From Coleofasciculus sp937127375 (GTDB lineage: Bacteria; Cyanobacteriota; Cyanobacteriia; Cyanobacteriales; Coleofasciculaceae), in NCBI GenBank assembly GCA_040218875.1, contig JAVJQP010000088.1: a stretch of DNA of 64,000 nt; one strand, given 5' to 3'. Of the stretch, positions 34,801 to 42,448 are shown piece after piece. The translations under genes were made by a program, and so were the position numbers. Under the pieces are notes generated by a model. It had not been told where the DNA came from. It saw only the letters and a list, made by a program, of their open reading frames with translations, and made no database searches. Position 1 is the stretch's first letter. Every line of letters begins with the position of its first letter.

Positions 34801-34849
34801 CGAAACCTATAAGATGGTGAGCAAGCGCCGGACTCTATCAGCGACTTAG
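31820..34849 (+). CDS. infB: Translation initiation factor IF-2
   Basis: 1009 residues. An N-terminal IF2N domain (KVRIYELSRELNLDNKDILN) leads to a long low-complexity linker, about residues 80-415, rich in Pro, Ser, Glu and Lys. A second IF2N-like segment (LTVRELANKLNLAETEVIKQ) precedes the GTPase. G1 is GHVDHGKTT near residue 508, followed by DTPGHEAF and NKID. C-terminal beta-barrel domains and the fMet-tRNA-binding domain (GFECGIRIDRFNDWTEGDII) complete it. It delivers initiator tRNA to the 30S subunit. The linker is unusually long but common in cyanobacteria. Confidence 0.96.
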   Translation: MNNGKVRIYELSRELNLDNKDILNICEGLHIAVKSHSSTITESEAERIRAAAEKYAEGITSLKGRDQTTSASANHTDGHSNNNNQRKQQILSVKPKPRSSFSSSQGSESGSKSSQPPVKPTVNPPRPPAQLNRPTTPVNLQEDDSDSETETETETPTPSQGSQENDTKAEVEAKPKLIQPPVRPASPKPSQPTQVERPKLKRERSDETPSESDDRSQPPESTSSPEPPTPVQTPAKSPAPAHPKPPAQPVPKLQSPPKRSRPTRPGESPEVAAIDSDSQEQKQEEVDEGVETLLEPPELKNLKVKRPTPPRQSKKREWIDEEEDREGAKPGKAAKLKRRPKLIEEDEEEFDGDYQTADTPVAVSMSVARPPKPKSQTGQTPPPTAASQVRKKPEVKTGSKPESRDRRREKQEVAERPEQIVLNDSLTVRELANKLNLAETEVIKQLFFKGLAVNITQTLDLPTAQMVAEELGVDVQTEEAESEAAKTEMLDAADLEYLVRRPPVVTIMGHVDHGKTTLLDAIRETKVAQGEAGGITQHIGAYHVDVEHEDKVQQVVFLDTPGHEAFTAMRARGARVTDIAILVVAADDGVQPQTREAISHAKAAEVPIVVAVNKIDKEGAQPDRVKQELMEHGLVPEEWGGDTIMVPVSAIQKENLDTLLEMILLVSDIEELSANPARLAKGTVIEANLDKSRGPVATLLVQNGTLRVGDTLVAGSVFGKVRAMIDDRGKRVDEAAPSFAVEVLGLSDVPAAGDEFDVFEQEKEARAVADTRSQEQRESRLQQVMSSRRVSLNSLSAKAQEGELKELNLILKADVQGSVEAILGSLKQLPQNEVQIRVLLATAGEVTETDVDLAAASGAVIIGFNTTLAHGARSAAEQESVDVREYNIIYNLLDDIQAAMEGLLEPELVEEPLGQVEVRAVFPVGRGAVAGCYVQSGKAVRNCKIRVQRRGQMIYEGVLDSLKRMKDDVKEVNAGFECGIRIDRFNDWTEGDIIETYKMVSKRRTLSAT

Positions 34850-34856
34850 GTGATAT

Positions 34857-34893
34857 GTGATTAGTCCTTGGTTAATGACTAAGGACTAATCAC
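34857..34893. repeat. 13-bp-arm inverted repeat after infB
   Basis: GTGATTAGTCCTT pairs with AAGGACTAATCAC across 11 bases. It starts seven bases after the infB stop. No T tract follows, and the next gene starts 20 bp later, so it may be an RNA-processing or stability element. It resembles the GACAAATGACC-type repeats elsewhere. Confidence 0.8.
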
Positions 34894-34913
34894 AAAAGAT
34901 AAAGGACAACCCA

Positions 34914-35546
34914 ATGCGCTCTTTTTGGTCTGAACCGTTCTTGTGGATACATTTGGCGGGTTTAGCCGCACTGCCCCTAACGTTAGAGGTTGTCGCGCTA
35001 GGACTGGCAACGGGTGAACCCCTGTTACCTATCTGGCTAGAACTCTTAATTGTGGCAGTTATCGGCATCGCACCAGTTTTGTGGATGCAATTGACCCGCC
35101 CCTTTGACATTTTTAGTCTGCTCGTGGTGGCTCTGACACCTGATCGCCTAACGGAATCCCAGCGGCGACTGTTGAGCTTATTTGACCGGAAAACCAACCC
35201 GCTGCTAACGATTATGGCAGCAGGTTTTATGGTATGGGTACTGTGGCAAATTTATAGCATCGCTCCTTTAGCTGCAGGGGTCGTTCCCTGGACAGTTCAA
35301 TGGCACATCGCTGGATTGGCTTTGGCAGGAGTTGGGTTTCTGGCAAGCCACTTATTTTTGCAAGTGCCTTTGAGTGTGGTGCAAGTTCTATTCACGAGCG
35401 AGGCGGAGTGGGCAGCCACTCAACCTTATCCAGTGGAAAAAATACCGGAAAACTTTACAGTACCAGGGTTTCGGGTCAAACAAATTTTACCTGCGATCGC
35501 CCCAGAGTCTTCCTCGGCTGAATCGTCCCCTGAACAGGTGGATTAA
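34914..35546 (+). CDS. Membrane protein downstream of infB (low-complexity-tail type)
   Basis: 210 residues with four hydrophobic segments (near 11-30, 38-60, 97-120, 128-155). The C-terminal ~50 residues are soluble and end in a Ser/Glu/Pro low-complexity tail (APESSSAESSPEQVD). This type of small membrane protein regularly follows infB in cyanobacteria. AAGGA precedes the ATG. It is 64 bp from infB and is probably co-transcribed. Function unknown. Confidence 0.85.
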   Translation: MRSFWSEPFLWIHLAGLAALPLTLEVVALGLATGEPLLPIWLELLIVAVIGIAPVLWMQLTRPFDIFSLLVVALTPDRLTESQRRLLSLFDRKTNPLLTIMAAGFMVWVLWQIYSIAPLAAGVVPWTVQWHIAGLALAGVGFLASHLFLQVPLSVVQVLFTSEAEWAATQPYPVEKIPENFTVPGFRVKQILPAIAPESSSAESSPEQVD

Positions 35547-35601
35547 AACGGATTAGCGTGACATAAAAGTCAAGGGAGCTTGTTATCCTTACGTCCAGAT
35601 G

Positions 35602-35662
35602 GTAGGGGCGACCCGCTTGCACAAATAAATGATGGTGTCCACTCAATTTACTCGGGTCGCCC
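35602..35662. repeat. GTAGGGGCGACCCG-family palindrome
   Basis: Ends GTAGGGGCGACCCGC and CGGGTCGCCCT are inverted over a 40-bp interior (ACAAATAAATG ...). The same element occurs at 57873-57932. Confidence 0.85.
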
Positions 35663-35834
35663 TTCTTGTTCAACATCACGACGTCAAAAAAAAACAGGCA
35701 TGTTGGCAATCAGTTGTTGCAAATGTAACAATTTAAACAACGCAGCTCCGTTATTCTGAAAATAAGGTTAAAAAATACAAATAACAGTTAAGAATTGCTA
35801 CGAACTCATTCTGTTCAGATCACGATAAAGGTTT

Positions 35835-36038
35835 ATGAAAAGCACAACTGTATCCGAATCCAACCAAATTTCCCCAGATAGTCCAGTTTGGGACAATCTC
35901 AAAGAAGCGATCGCCGCCAGTTCTGGATTTCAACGCTGGCAGATGGAGCATCCCGCCGCCCATCACCTTCAGGATCGCAGCTTGGAGCATCGGGTGCGTC
36001 GGTATTTGCGGGATACCCTCGAGACTCTGGCTTACTAA
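35835..36038 (+). CDS. Small hypothetical protein
   Basis: 67 residues (MKSTTVSESNQISPDSPVWD ...), charged and helical, with an Arg/His-rich C-terminal half (HLQDRSLEHRVRRYLRDTLE). The frame starts after AAAGG. The TAA at 36036-36038 overlaps, by two bases, the stop of the convergent gene on the other strand. No known family. Confidence 0.6.
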   Translation: MKSTTVSESNQISPDSPVWDNLKEAIAASSGFQRWQMEHPAAHHLQDRSLEHRVRRYLRDTLETLAY

Positions 36039-36574
36039 AAAAGGTCAATTGGAGGCAAACCCTGACTCAGGCGGGTAATCTGTTGCAGGATATCCGCTAG
36101 GCGATCGCCTTCAACATGAACATCGGCGGTTGGATAATTGTCTAGGATCTCGATCAGGGTGATTTGATTATCATTGAGCGCCGAGATCACGAGGGCAGAT
36201 CGCAAAGACTGGCGATTTGCCCGGTTAGTCGGAGTATGAATCACCTCACTCACTCGATCAAGCATTACTTCTCCCACAGGAGTATTGAGAATCCGAGAAA
36301 GCATAATCCCATTAACTGAAATAGGTTGGGTTAAAGTCGTCCGTAGTTCTTCGGGTTGCTTCCCAGCCAAATCCAGATACGCTTGTAGAGAACGTGATAA
36401 CTCACCTGTTTGGGCAAATGTCGAGAGTTCGGGAACCGATATCGTCTCTCGCAGAAAACGATATTTTAAGACGACGGATTCTGAGGCGTTAGCAGCCCAG
36501 CTATAAGACCAGACGCCAACGGCAATGATCCCACTATACAGAAAATGTCGTAAATTCGATAAATAGTTAGACAT
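36035..36574 (-). CDS. Stand-alone DUF1400 protein
   Basis: 179 residues. A signal peptide (FLYSGIIAVGVWSYSWAANA) is followed by the DUF1400 pattern: VLKYRFLRETISVPELSTFA, TGELSRSLQAYLDLAG, LTQPISVNGIMLSRILNTPVGEVMLD. In cyanobacteria this domain usually precedes an alpha/beta hydrolase; here the protein ends after the domain, with no hydrolase. It is exported and its role is unknown. It overlaps the 35835 gene end to end. Confidence 0.82.
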   Translation of the reverse strand: MSNYLSNLRHFLYSGIIAVGVWSYSWAANASESVVLKYRFLRETISVPELSTFAQTGELSRSLQAYLDLAGKQPEELRTTLTQPISVNGIMLSRILNTPVGEVMLDRVSEVIHTPTNRANRQSLRSALVISALNDNQITLIEILDNYPTADVHVEGDRLADILQQITRLSQGLPPIDLF

Positions 36575-36626
36575 TTAAATTAGGAATAGGGAACAGTAAA
36601 ATAATCAACAATCAACAATCAACAAA

Positions 36627-37199
36627 TTAAGGTAATAAAGTACCATCCGGCATAATGGCGTAGCTAAGTTTAGCGTTATTGAGGATAGTATTATCCAAAT
36701 CAGCCCCTCTCAAATCAGCCCCTCTCAAATCAGCAGCCGTCAAATTCGCATTACTTAAATCCGCCGCCCTTAGTTCAGCAAGGCTTAAGTTAGCACCAAC
36801 TAGGTTAGTACTCCCTAATTTAGCCAAATTTAATCCAGCGCCAGCCAGATTCGCACGAGTTAGATTCGCACTGATTAATACTGCCACAATCAGATTAGCT
36901 CCAGTTAACTTCGCATCCGTAAGATTGGTAGAAACCAGGCTCGCACCACTCAGGTTTGCATACTCAAGATTGGCACGTCTTAAATCGGCGCGGATAAGAT
37001 TAGCACCAGCCAGATTAGCCCCCATCAAATTCGTATTGCTCAACAGAGCATCTGGCAATTGTACTCCGCTCAAATCACACTCGACACAGCTACCTGTTTG
37101 GCGCAATTGTTCTAGGTGTGCTGGATTGAACGCCTGCGCTGAGGGGTGTAGCCAGATAGAGGCAAACAGGATTAGAGGAGGAAAGACTTTAAATGTCAT
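36627..37199 (-). CDS. Secreted pentapeptide-repeat protein
   Basis: 190 residues. An N-terminal signal (FPPLILFASIWLHPSAQA) precedes CVECDLSGVQL and about 24 consecutive A(N/D)Lxx pentapeptide units (LMGANLAGANLIRADLRRAN), which fold as a right-handed quadrilateral beta helix. The role of such proteins is rarely known. It is 53 bp upstream of the DUF1400 gene on the same strand, with ATCAACAATCAAC repeat between them. Confidence 0.85.
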   Translation of the reverse strand: MTFKVFPPLILFASIWLHPSAQAFNPAHLEQLRQTGSCVECDLSGVQLPDALLSNTNLMGANLAGANLIRADLRRANLEYANLSGASLVSTNLTDAKLTGANLIVAVLISANLTRANLAGAGLNLAKLGSTNLVGANLSLAELRAADLSNANLTAADLRGADLRGADLDNTILNNAKLSYAIMPDGTLLP

Positions 37200-37396
37200 G
37201 GCATAACTTTTTAGGATGGCTAACTGTGATGACTCAATCCGAAACTCTAGAATCTATGACTCCTATCACTTAAAGCTTAGACTATCGTCACCAAAAATTA
37301 ACGGTTTGCATCACCCGCCCTTTAATTAAAATCACAGATAGTGAGAAGATACTGGCAGTTGACAGGTCACAAGAGCGACAATCAGAGGAGTGGGTT

Positions 37397-37537
37397 ATGC
37401 TAGAAAGACTACTGCTAGCGATCGCGGTTACATTCTCAGTGTATCTATCGGTAGACGGTGGATTTGACAAAACACCGATCCCTTCAGTCTTACAACTTCC
37501 CACCTTTCCCGAACAAAATCTGAGTCCATGGCAATAA
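37397..37537 (+). CDS. Tiny hydrophobic-start protein just upstream of tenA
   Basis: A 46-residue frame (MLERLLLAIAVTFSVYLSVD ... NLSPWQ) with AGAGGAG six nt before ATG, the best ribosome site in the area. It has one N-terminal hydrophobic helix and a Pro-rich end. Its stop lies 9 bp before tenA, so it could couple tenA translation. It may be a single-pass membrane microprotein. Confidence 0.55.
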   Translation: MLERLLLAIAVTFSVYLSVDGGFDKTPIPSVLQLPTFPEQNLSPWQ

Positions 37538-37546
37538 ACAAACGCG

Positions 37547-38173
37547 ATGACACTTAGCAGCGATTTATGGAAATCTAACCAAGACTTGGTACAGGAGTGT
37601 CTAAAACACCCTTTTGTCCAAGGTATCGCCACAGGGACACTTGAACGCCGCAAATTTGCTTACTATGTTGGTCAAGATGCTTTTTTCTTAGAAGCGTTTG
37701 CTCGCGCTTATAGCGTAGCCGCCGCTAAATGTTCCGACTGGGATGGGTTTAATACCTTTCATAGTCTTGCTGGTGGCGTTCTCGAAGAACTACGCCTGCA
37801 TCAGAATTATGCCATAGCCTGGGGAGTCAACTTACACCAGATTGAACCCGCCATAGCGACGCGGCGTTATACTGACTTCTTGTTGGCAACAGCTTGGGGA
37901 AGTGAGATTGGTTTAATTACAGTAGCAATGACACCCTGTATGCGCTTGTATGCGTTTTTGGGTCAAGAATTAGCCAAGGATGGCATTCCCGAACACGCCT
38001 ATACGGATTGGATTCGCACCTATAGTAATCCTGAGTTTGAGCAGTTAGCGCAGCAATTAGAGCGGTTGACGGATCAATACGCCCAACTCTCAGCCCCTGT
38101 CAAATCCAGTTATCGCTATGCTATGCTGTGTGAACGAGACTTTTTTCATTCAGCGTGGCAAGCTGGTTCTTAA
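37547..38173 (+). CDS. tenA: TenA-family thiamin-salvage protein
   Basis: 208 residues of the TenA/thiaminase-II fold. FAYYVGQDAFFLEAFARAY is the usual N-terminal active-site helix, and TPCMRLYAFLGQEL carries the Cys seen in TenA_C proteins, with YAMLCERDFFHSAW at the end. TenA_C enzymes release the pyrimidine (HMP) from degraded thiamin. The class is inferred from that Cys position. No thi genes lie beside it. Confidence 0.88.
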   Translation: MTLSSDLWKSNQDLVQECLKHPFVQGIATGTLERRKFAYYVGQDAFFLEAFARAYSVAAAKCSDWDGFNTFHSLAGGVLEELRLHQNYAIAWGVNLHQIEPAIATRRYTDFLLATAWGSEIGLITVAMTPCMRLYAFLGQELAKDGIPEHAYTDWIRTYSNPEFEQLAQQLERLTDQYAQLSAPVKSSYRYAMLCERDFFHSAWQAGS

Positions 38174-38315
38174 TAGCTAAATAGGAACTAAAATAGCGTT
38201 TTGAAAAAAGTTATAAATCTCCCTCATTGCCAAAGTTAAAAAATCAATTTAGTTAGCTGATTAAGATTAACCTTATATTTTTTCGATTAATCCACGATGT
38301 TTAGATTTTTATCCC

Positions 38316-39197
38316 ATGATAAATAGATTTCCTGATTTTATCATTGTTGGTGCGGGTAAATGTGGTACGACTTCATTACATAACTATCTCGCTCAACATC
38401 CTCAAATTTATATGTGTCAAAAAAAAGAAACATTCTTTTTTATTAATGAAAAAACGCGAGAAAAACACAAGCCATGGGGAGCAGTGACTACTGTTGAAGA
38501 CTATTGTTCCTTGTTTCAAGATGCACCCAAAGGTAGTGTAACTGGGGAAATCTCTACCAACTACTATGCCTATCCCGAATCAGCCCAATTGATTTACCAG
38601 CACATACCGACAGTTAAAATCATTGCTATATTGAGAGATCCAGCAGAACGAGCATTTTCTAGTTATCAAATGCATATTCGTCAGGGAATTGAAAAGAGAA
38701 GTTTTGAACAAGTTATTTCGGAAGACAACAAATATGTAAAACGAGGATTTTATTTTTCGGAAATTATTCCTTATTTTAAAATATTTAATCGCCAGTCTAT
38801 TAAAATTTTATTGTACGATGATTTATGCCAAAATCCTATTGCGTTTATGCAAGATTTGTTTAAATTTATTGAAGTAGATGATAATTTTATTCCAGACATG
38901 AGTAAAAAAGGAAGAAAGGGTGGACTACCTAAAAATCAATCTTTAAATCAGCTATTAACCAAACCTAATTTACTAAGGAGTTCTGTTGCGGCTGTTCTGA
39001 AATTAGCTATGCCACTACAGGTTCGGCAAAAAATTAGAGCAGTACTGATTAAGAAGAATACTTACAAAGCGAAGCTTTCTCCAGAAGCAAGAAGAAAGTT
39101 AATTGAATTTTATAAAGATGATATCCTTAAGCTTCAAGATTTACTTGAAAGGGATTTATCTAATTGGTTGTCTATGCCAAATCAAGTCAAGGAATAG
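38316..39197 (+). CDS. PAPS-dependent sulfotransferase
   Basis: 293 residues of the sulfotransferase family. The 5'-phosphosulfate loop is VGAGKCGTTSLHNYL and the 3'-phosphate region is AILRDPAERAFSSYQ. It would transfer sulfate from PAPS to a carbohydrate or lipid. The base composition is clearly more AT-rich than the flanking housekeeping genes, which suggests acquisition. It starts a region of surface-sugar genes, on the opposite strand to the others. Confidence 0.87.
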   Translation: MINRFPDFIIVGAGKCGTTSLHNYLAQHPQIYMCQKKETFFFINEKTREKHKPWGAVTTVEDYCSLFQDAPKGSVTGEISTNYYAYPESAQLIYQHIPTVKIIAILRDPAERAFSSYQMHIRQGIEKRSFEQVISEDNKYVKRGFYFSEIIPYFKIFNRQSIKILLYDDLCQNPIAFMQDLFKFIEVDDNFIPDMSKKGRKGGLPKNQSLNQLLTKPNLLRSSVAAVLKLAMPLQVRQKIRAVLIKKNTYKAKLSPEARRKLIEFYKDDILKLQDLLERDLSNWLSMPNQVKE

Positions 39198-39332
39198 ATA
39201 AATATTGAATATATTCCTAAATTATCTAATAACGCTATTTGAACGGTAATAGCACAGACTTAAGTAAAGTTGATAACCGTGTTCTAATGCTAAAGACGGT
39301 AGGATCAATGGCAACAAAGCCTTATTTCTGTG

Positions 39333-39497
39333 CTATTCATTTTTAACTAGAGCTTGCTGCACAAAGCCGAAACCCTTATCAATCAAGGCTTTGAGGAAGT
39401 TTTCTGGCAGATCTTGTGCAAGAAAATAAGACAGGATTTGTAAAAAACTAGCACTATAGCGAGAGAGACACTTGCAGGAAAACGATTCTGTGGTGGA
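39333..39497 (-). pseudogene. Possible C-terminal fragment of a lost gene
   Basis: On the minus strand an open stretch without a start codon reads FLAQDLPENFLKALIDKGFG and ends at TAG 39335. Wording and composition look protein-like, and there is no ribosome site upstream. It may be the remnant of a transposase or other gene between the two sulfotransferases; I cannot name a parent. Confidence 0.3.
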
Positions 39498-39575
39498 TTA
39501 AACCCTCTTCCCTTCTGCCCTGGAGCCTCCTGCCTTCTGCCTCTTCCCCCACCACAAGACTCCCTGAAGCAGACC

Positions 39576-40442
39576 CTAAGTAGGTTTACCGTTTAACCAA
39601 TGGGAACAATTTAACCCAGTAAGTTCCTGCAATTGAATGATATCATCACGGTAAAATTTGAGCATTTCTGTCCTTACGTATTCTGATAAAGGTGGCAAAG
39701 GCTTTTCTTGTTTTTTTTCTATAAACGTTTTAATTGAGGGCAAAATTGGTCTCAAAATAAATTTTAAAGCATTTTTTATATTATTTCTAGAGTTGATAAT
39801 TTGCAACGCTTTCCTGGAAGAATTATCAATTTTTAGAGTCCCTTTATGATAGTGTTCTTGAAAATCAAAATTAAAAGTTGAATCTACATTAATAAAAGCA
39901 AGTATTTCCTTGAAAAACTTTTGTTTTTCATGCACTATATCATCGTATAACAAAACCTTAATTTGCTCTCTATCAAATTTATCAAAATATCCTTTTAAGT
40001 TTTGATAATATAAACCGGGCTGGCGAAATTTTTCTTGAGCAGAAAAAATCGATAAAATAACTGAATCAAAATTTTTTATCTCTTTTAGAGTAAAATTTTT
40101 CTTGCCAGCCCATAAAATATGAGAGTAGGCTCTTTCAGCAGGATTTCGCAATACAGCAATAATTTTTATATCAGGGAATAAATTTTTAATTTTAGTAGCA
40201 ACTCCATCACCATGAAGATAAACACTAGAAACCTCACCTAAAGCTTTTTGAGTAGTAGCTCCTTCAAATTGAGCTAGATATTCTCCTGCATCTTCAAGGG
40301 AATTTATGTAAGGTTTACGACTCAAGCGGTCACTACCTTTATTGGATATTAAATATATATCAGGATGTTGTTTAAGATAATTATGGATAGAGGTTGTAGC
40401 TGCTTTATGCGCCCCTACTACTATAAAATTAGGATGTCTCAT
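39576..40442 (-). CDS. PAPS-dependent sulfotransferase
   Basis: 288 residues, related to the neighbour at 38316 (same HNYLxQHPxIY and RxPAERAxS blocks). The phosphosulfate loop is VGAHKAATTSIHNYL, 3' region AVLRNPAERAYSH. AT-rich composition again. It is the last gene of a compact minus-strand run with the glycosyltransferases at 40488-43402 (45 bp gap), so it is likely co-transcribed and adds sulfate to the glycan they build. Confidence 0.87.
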   Translation of the reverse strand: MRHPNFIVVGAHKAATTSIHNYLKQHPDIYLISNKGSDRLSRKPYINSLEDAGEYLAQFEGATTQKALGEVSSVYLHGDGVATKIKNLFPDIKIIAVLRNPAERAYSHILWAGKKNFTLKEIKNFDSVILSIFSAQEKFRQPGLYYQNLKGYFDKFDREQIKVLLYDDIVHEKQKFFKEILAFINVDSTFNFDFQEHYHKGTLKIDNSSRKALQIINSRNNIKNALKFILRPILPSIKTFIEKKQEKPLPPLSEYVRTEMLKFYRDDIIQLQELTGLNCSHWLNGKPT

Positions 40443-40487
40443 TTTTACGACTCACTTGGCTCTCTCTTCATTTTTTATCTAATCTTT

Positions 40488-41402
40488 TCAGGATTTTCGA
40501 CATATTTTTCCTTTAATTTTTTGCCATAAATTGTTTGACGTTGGAGTTGGTAACAATTCATCATCAGGCATGGCTTCACCAAGATAGCGATAATACTTCC
40601 AGATATCCCAATAGGGGCAACCGGGCTGGATGCGAATACCTGCCCAGTGTAAATAGTCTAGCGGTTGATTAACATTTGGGTCAATCAGGTGATGATCTTG
40701 AACCTGAAAATGGTTACTACCTGCCCAACTTCCTGGCGCACCACCGGGACGACGCACAATATTAAATCGTTGGGGAACCTGCTTCAATATCATGTAATTG
40801 ATAATGGGTTGGTCAGAGGTTTTTTGCGAAAAGTCAAAGTATTCCGGATGGGACGCGCATTCAGTGAAGGTTTGATATAATATTTCTTCAGATATTATAT
40901 TTTTTTTAGCTCCCCAAAATCCGCCGTTAAACATATCCTGAATATCATTCTCGTTAAATACATTATTTTCTAATACTTTTGGCGTAAATACATTTTTTAT
41001 CCCGCCGCTATGTTGATAGTCATAGCAGATAAAATCATACTTATCTAAATAGTCTATTGTTTCTATGATTTTATCAAAAACAACAATATCCGTGTCGATA
41101 TAAATGAATTTATCAAAAGAGCCAAACCAACAGGCTTGTTTGCGAAATTGATTCGGTCTAGCAAAAAAGCCTTGACCAAAAATTTGATATAACTGGTTCG
41201 AGAGGCGATCTATGAATTCTAAATCTTGATAAATCTCTACACCATAGGCATCTTTAATGATTGTAGCGATTCTCTGATAATTATCGTCGTAAGGAATTAA
41301 CACAATCGGTGTATCCGGATCGTGTAACCGGATACTCTTCAGCAGGGCAATTGTCTGCTCGATGACTTTATCATTGGCTGTAATATAAATTCCACAACTC
41401 AT
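40488..41402 (-). CDS. GT8-like Npun_R2821/R2823-type glycosyltransferase
   Basis: 304 residues. The N-terminus MSCGIYITANDKVIEQTIAL and the metal-binding DxD in KFIYIDTDIVVFD (near residue 98) give a GT-A, GT8-like fold. HWAGIRIQPGCPYWDIWKYY near the end is shared with the gene upstream. I recognise the family as Npun_R2821/Npun_R2823; activity is predicted, not proven. It is in tandem with its paralogue at 41436 (33 bp gap). Confidence 0.8.
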   Translation of the reverse strand: MSCGIYITANDKVIEQTIALLKSIRLHDPDTPIVLIPYDDNYQRIATIIKDAYGVEIYQDLEFIDRLSNQLYQIFGQGFFARPNQFRKQACWFGSFDKFIYIDTDIVVFDKIIETIDYLDKYDFICYDYQHSGGIKNVFTPKVLENNVFNENDIQDMFNGGFWGAKKNIISEEILYQTFTECASHPEYFDFSQKTSDQPIINYMILKQVPQRFNIVRRPGGAPGSWAGSNHFQVQDHHLIDPNVNQPLDYLHWAGIRIQPGCPYWDIWKYYRYLGEAMPDDELLPTPTSNNLWQKIKGKICRKS

Positions 41403-41435
41403 TAAAAATTCCTCGATTCATGTTGATTAAATAAT

Positions 41436-42443
41436 CTAGGGCGTTAGTTTTAGTTTTCTCAAGATTTTAGTTGCCAGACTAGGCGGCTGATTATAGGGTT
41501 TGGGCTTCGTGGTGAATTTCGGACGTTTTTCGGGTTCATGAAGGTAGCGATAATGCAGAAAAATATCACGATAGGGAAAGTCTAAATTTTCACCGACACA
41601 AACTTTCTTGATCAGTTTAGAGGAAACACCAATGTAGTGCAGATAGGTTAAGCGTGTACCTTTATCGTATAATATGTTATCCCTATTCGTGAAATGTGAA
41701 GACGTGACCGAATTCCCCGTTTTTTGAGGAGCTGGTAGAGTTAAGGCAAAGTTATAAATGGGGATATCAGACCGCATTCTCATGTAATTTAAAACAGACT
41801 GATTGGGCGCCCGCAAGTATAACACGTCGGCTTCTCCTGCGGCTAGCTGAGAAATTAACCAATCTCGTCTCTCTTGAGGAAACAAATTTTGTTTTGAGGC
41901 ATAAAATCCCGAACAAAATATTTCAGATTTAATTCTACCTTCATCAAACAGTTGAAATAAAATTGGTGATTCTAGGTTGTAAATATGTCCCGGATCTTTG
42001 TATTGAAAGTCATAAACGACAAAATCACTCTTCTCTAACTGTTTAAAGATGAACTCTAACGAATTCATGACCAACGTGTCAGCATCAAGATAGATAAATC
42101 GCTCAAACGGACTATCCGGATCAAAGGCACAGTAGCGGTGATTTTCACCCACTCGATAGAATTTTGTAGTGATTCCTTGCTCCTGCCATACCTGTAAAGC
42201 ATGGGGATGGCTTTTCCATACCTGATAGGAGAAATCTTCCCAGCGCTGGAACAGGGCAGCATCCTCAAGCAAGGTAACATTTTTGCGATTGGCTAATTCT
42301 AATCGGACTTTATCTAACTGGTTGTTATAGGCAATTACACACACAGGTATGTCTGGACCTGCATTGGCTTCAATACTATTAAGCAACGCCACGAGTTGAT
42401 CATAAACGGCATCGTTAGCCAGGGTATAAATTCCTTCTTTCAT
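41436..42443 (-). CDS. GT8-like Npun_R2821/R2823-type glycosyltransferase
   Basis: 335 residues, a paralogue of the next gene. It has MKEGIYTLANDAVYDQLVAL, the DxD motif in RFIYLDADTLVMNS near residue 119, and LTYLHYIGVSSK near the C-terminus. A basic Pro-rich tail (TTKPKPYNQPPS) may contact the membrane. It probably adds one sugar during surface glycan assembly. Only 5 bp separate it from the GT10-like gene. Confidence 0.8.
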   Translation of the reverse strand: MKEGIYTLANDAVYDQLVALLNSIEANAGPDIPVCVIAYNNQLDKVRLELANRKNVTLLEDAALFQRWEDFSYQVWKSHPHALQVWQEQGITTKFYRVGENHRYCAFDPDSPFERFIYLDADTLVMNSLEFIFKQLEKSDFVVYDFQYKDPGHIYNLESPILFQLFDEGRIKSEIFCSGFYASKQNLFPQERRDWLISQLAAGEADVLYLRAPNQSVLNYMRMRSDIPIYNFALTLPAPQKTGNSVTSSHFTNRDNILYDKGTRLTYLHYIGVSSKLIKKVCVGENLDFPYRDIFLHYRYLHEPEKRPKFTTKPKPYNQPPSLATKILRKLKLTP

Positions 42444-42448
42444 CAGGT

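Noticed and set aside
36679..37206. 175-codon plus-strand frame opposite the pentapeptide-repeat gene
   Set aside because: It is the mirror of the pentapeptide repeats (KSAPLKSAPLK); the minus-strand gene has the signal peptide and family pattern.
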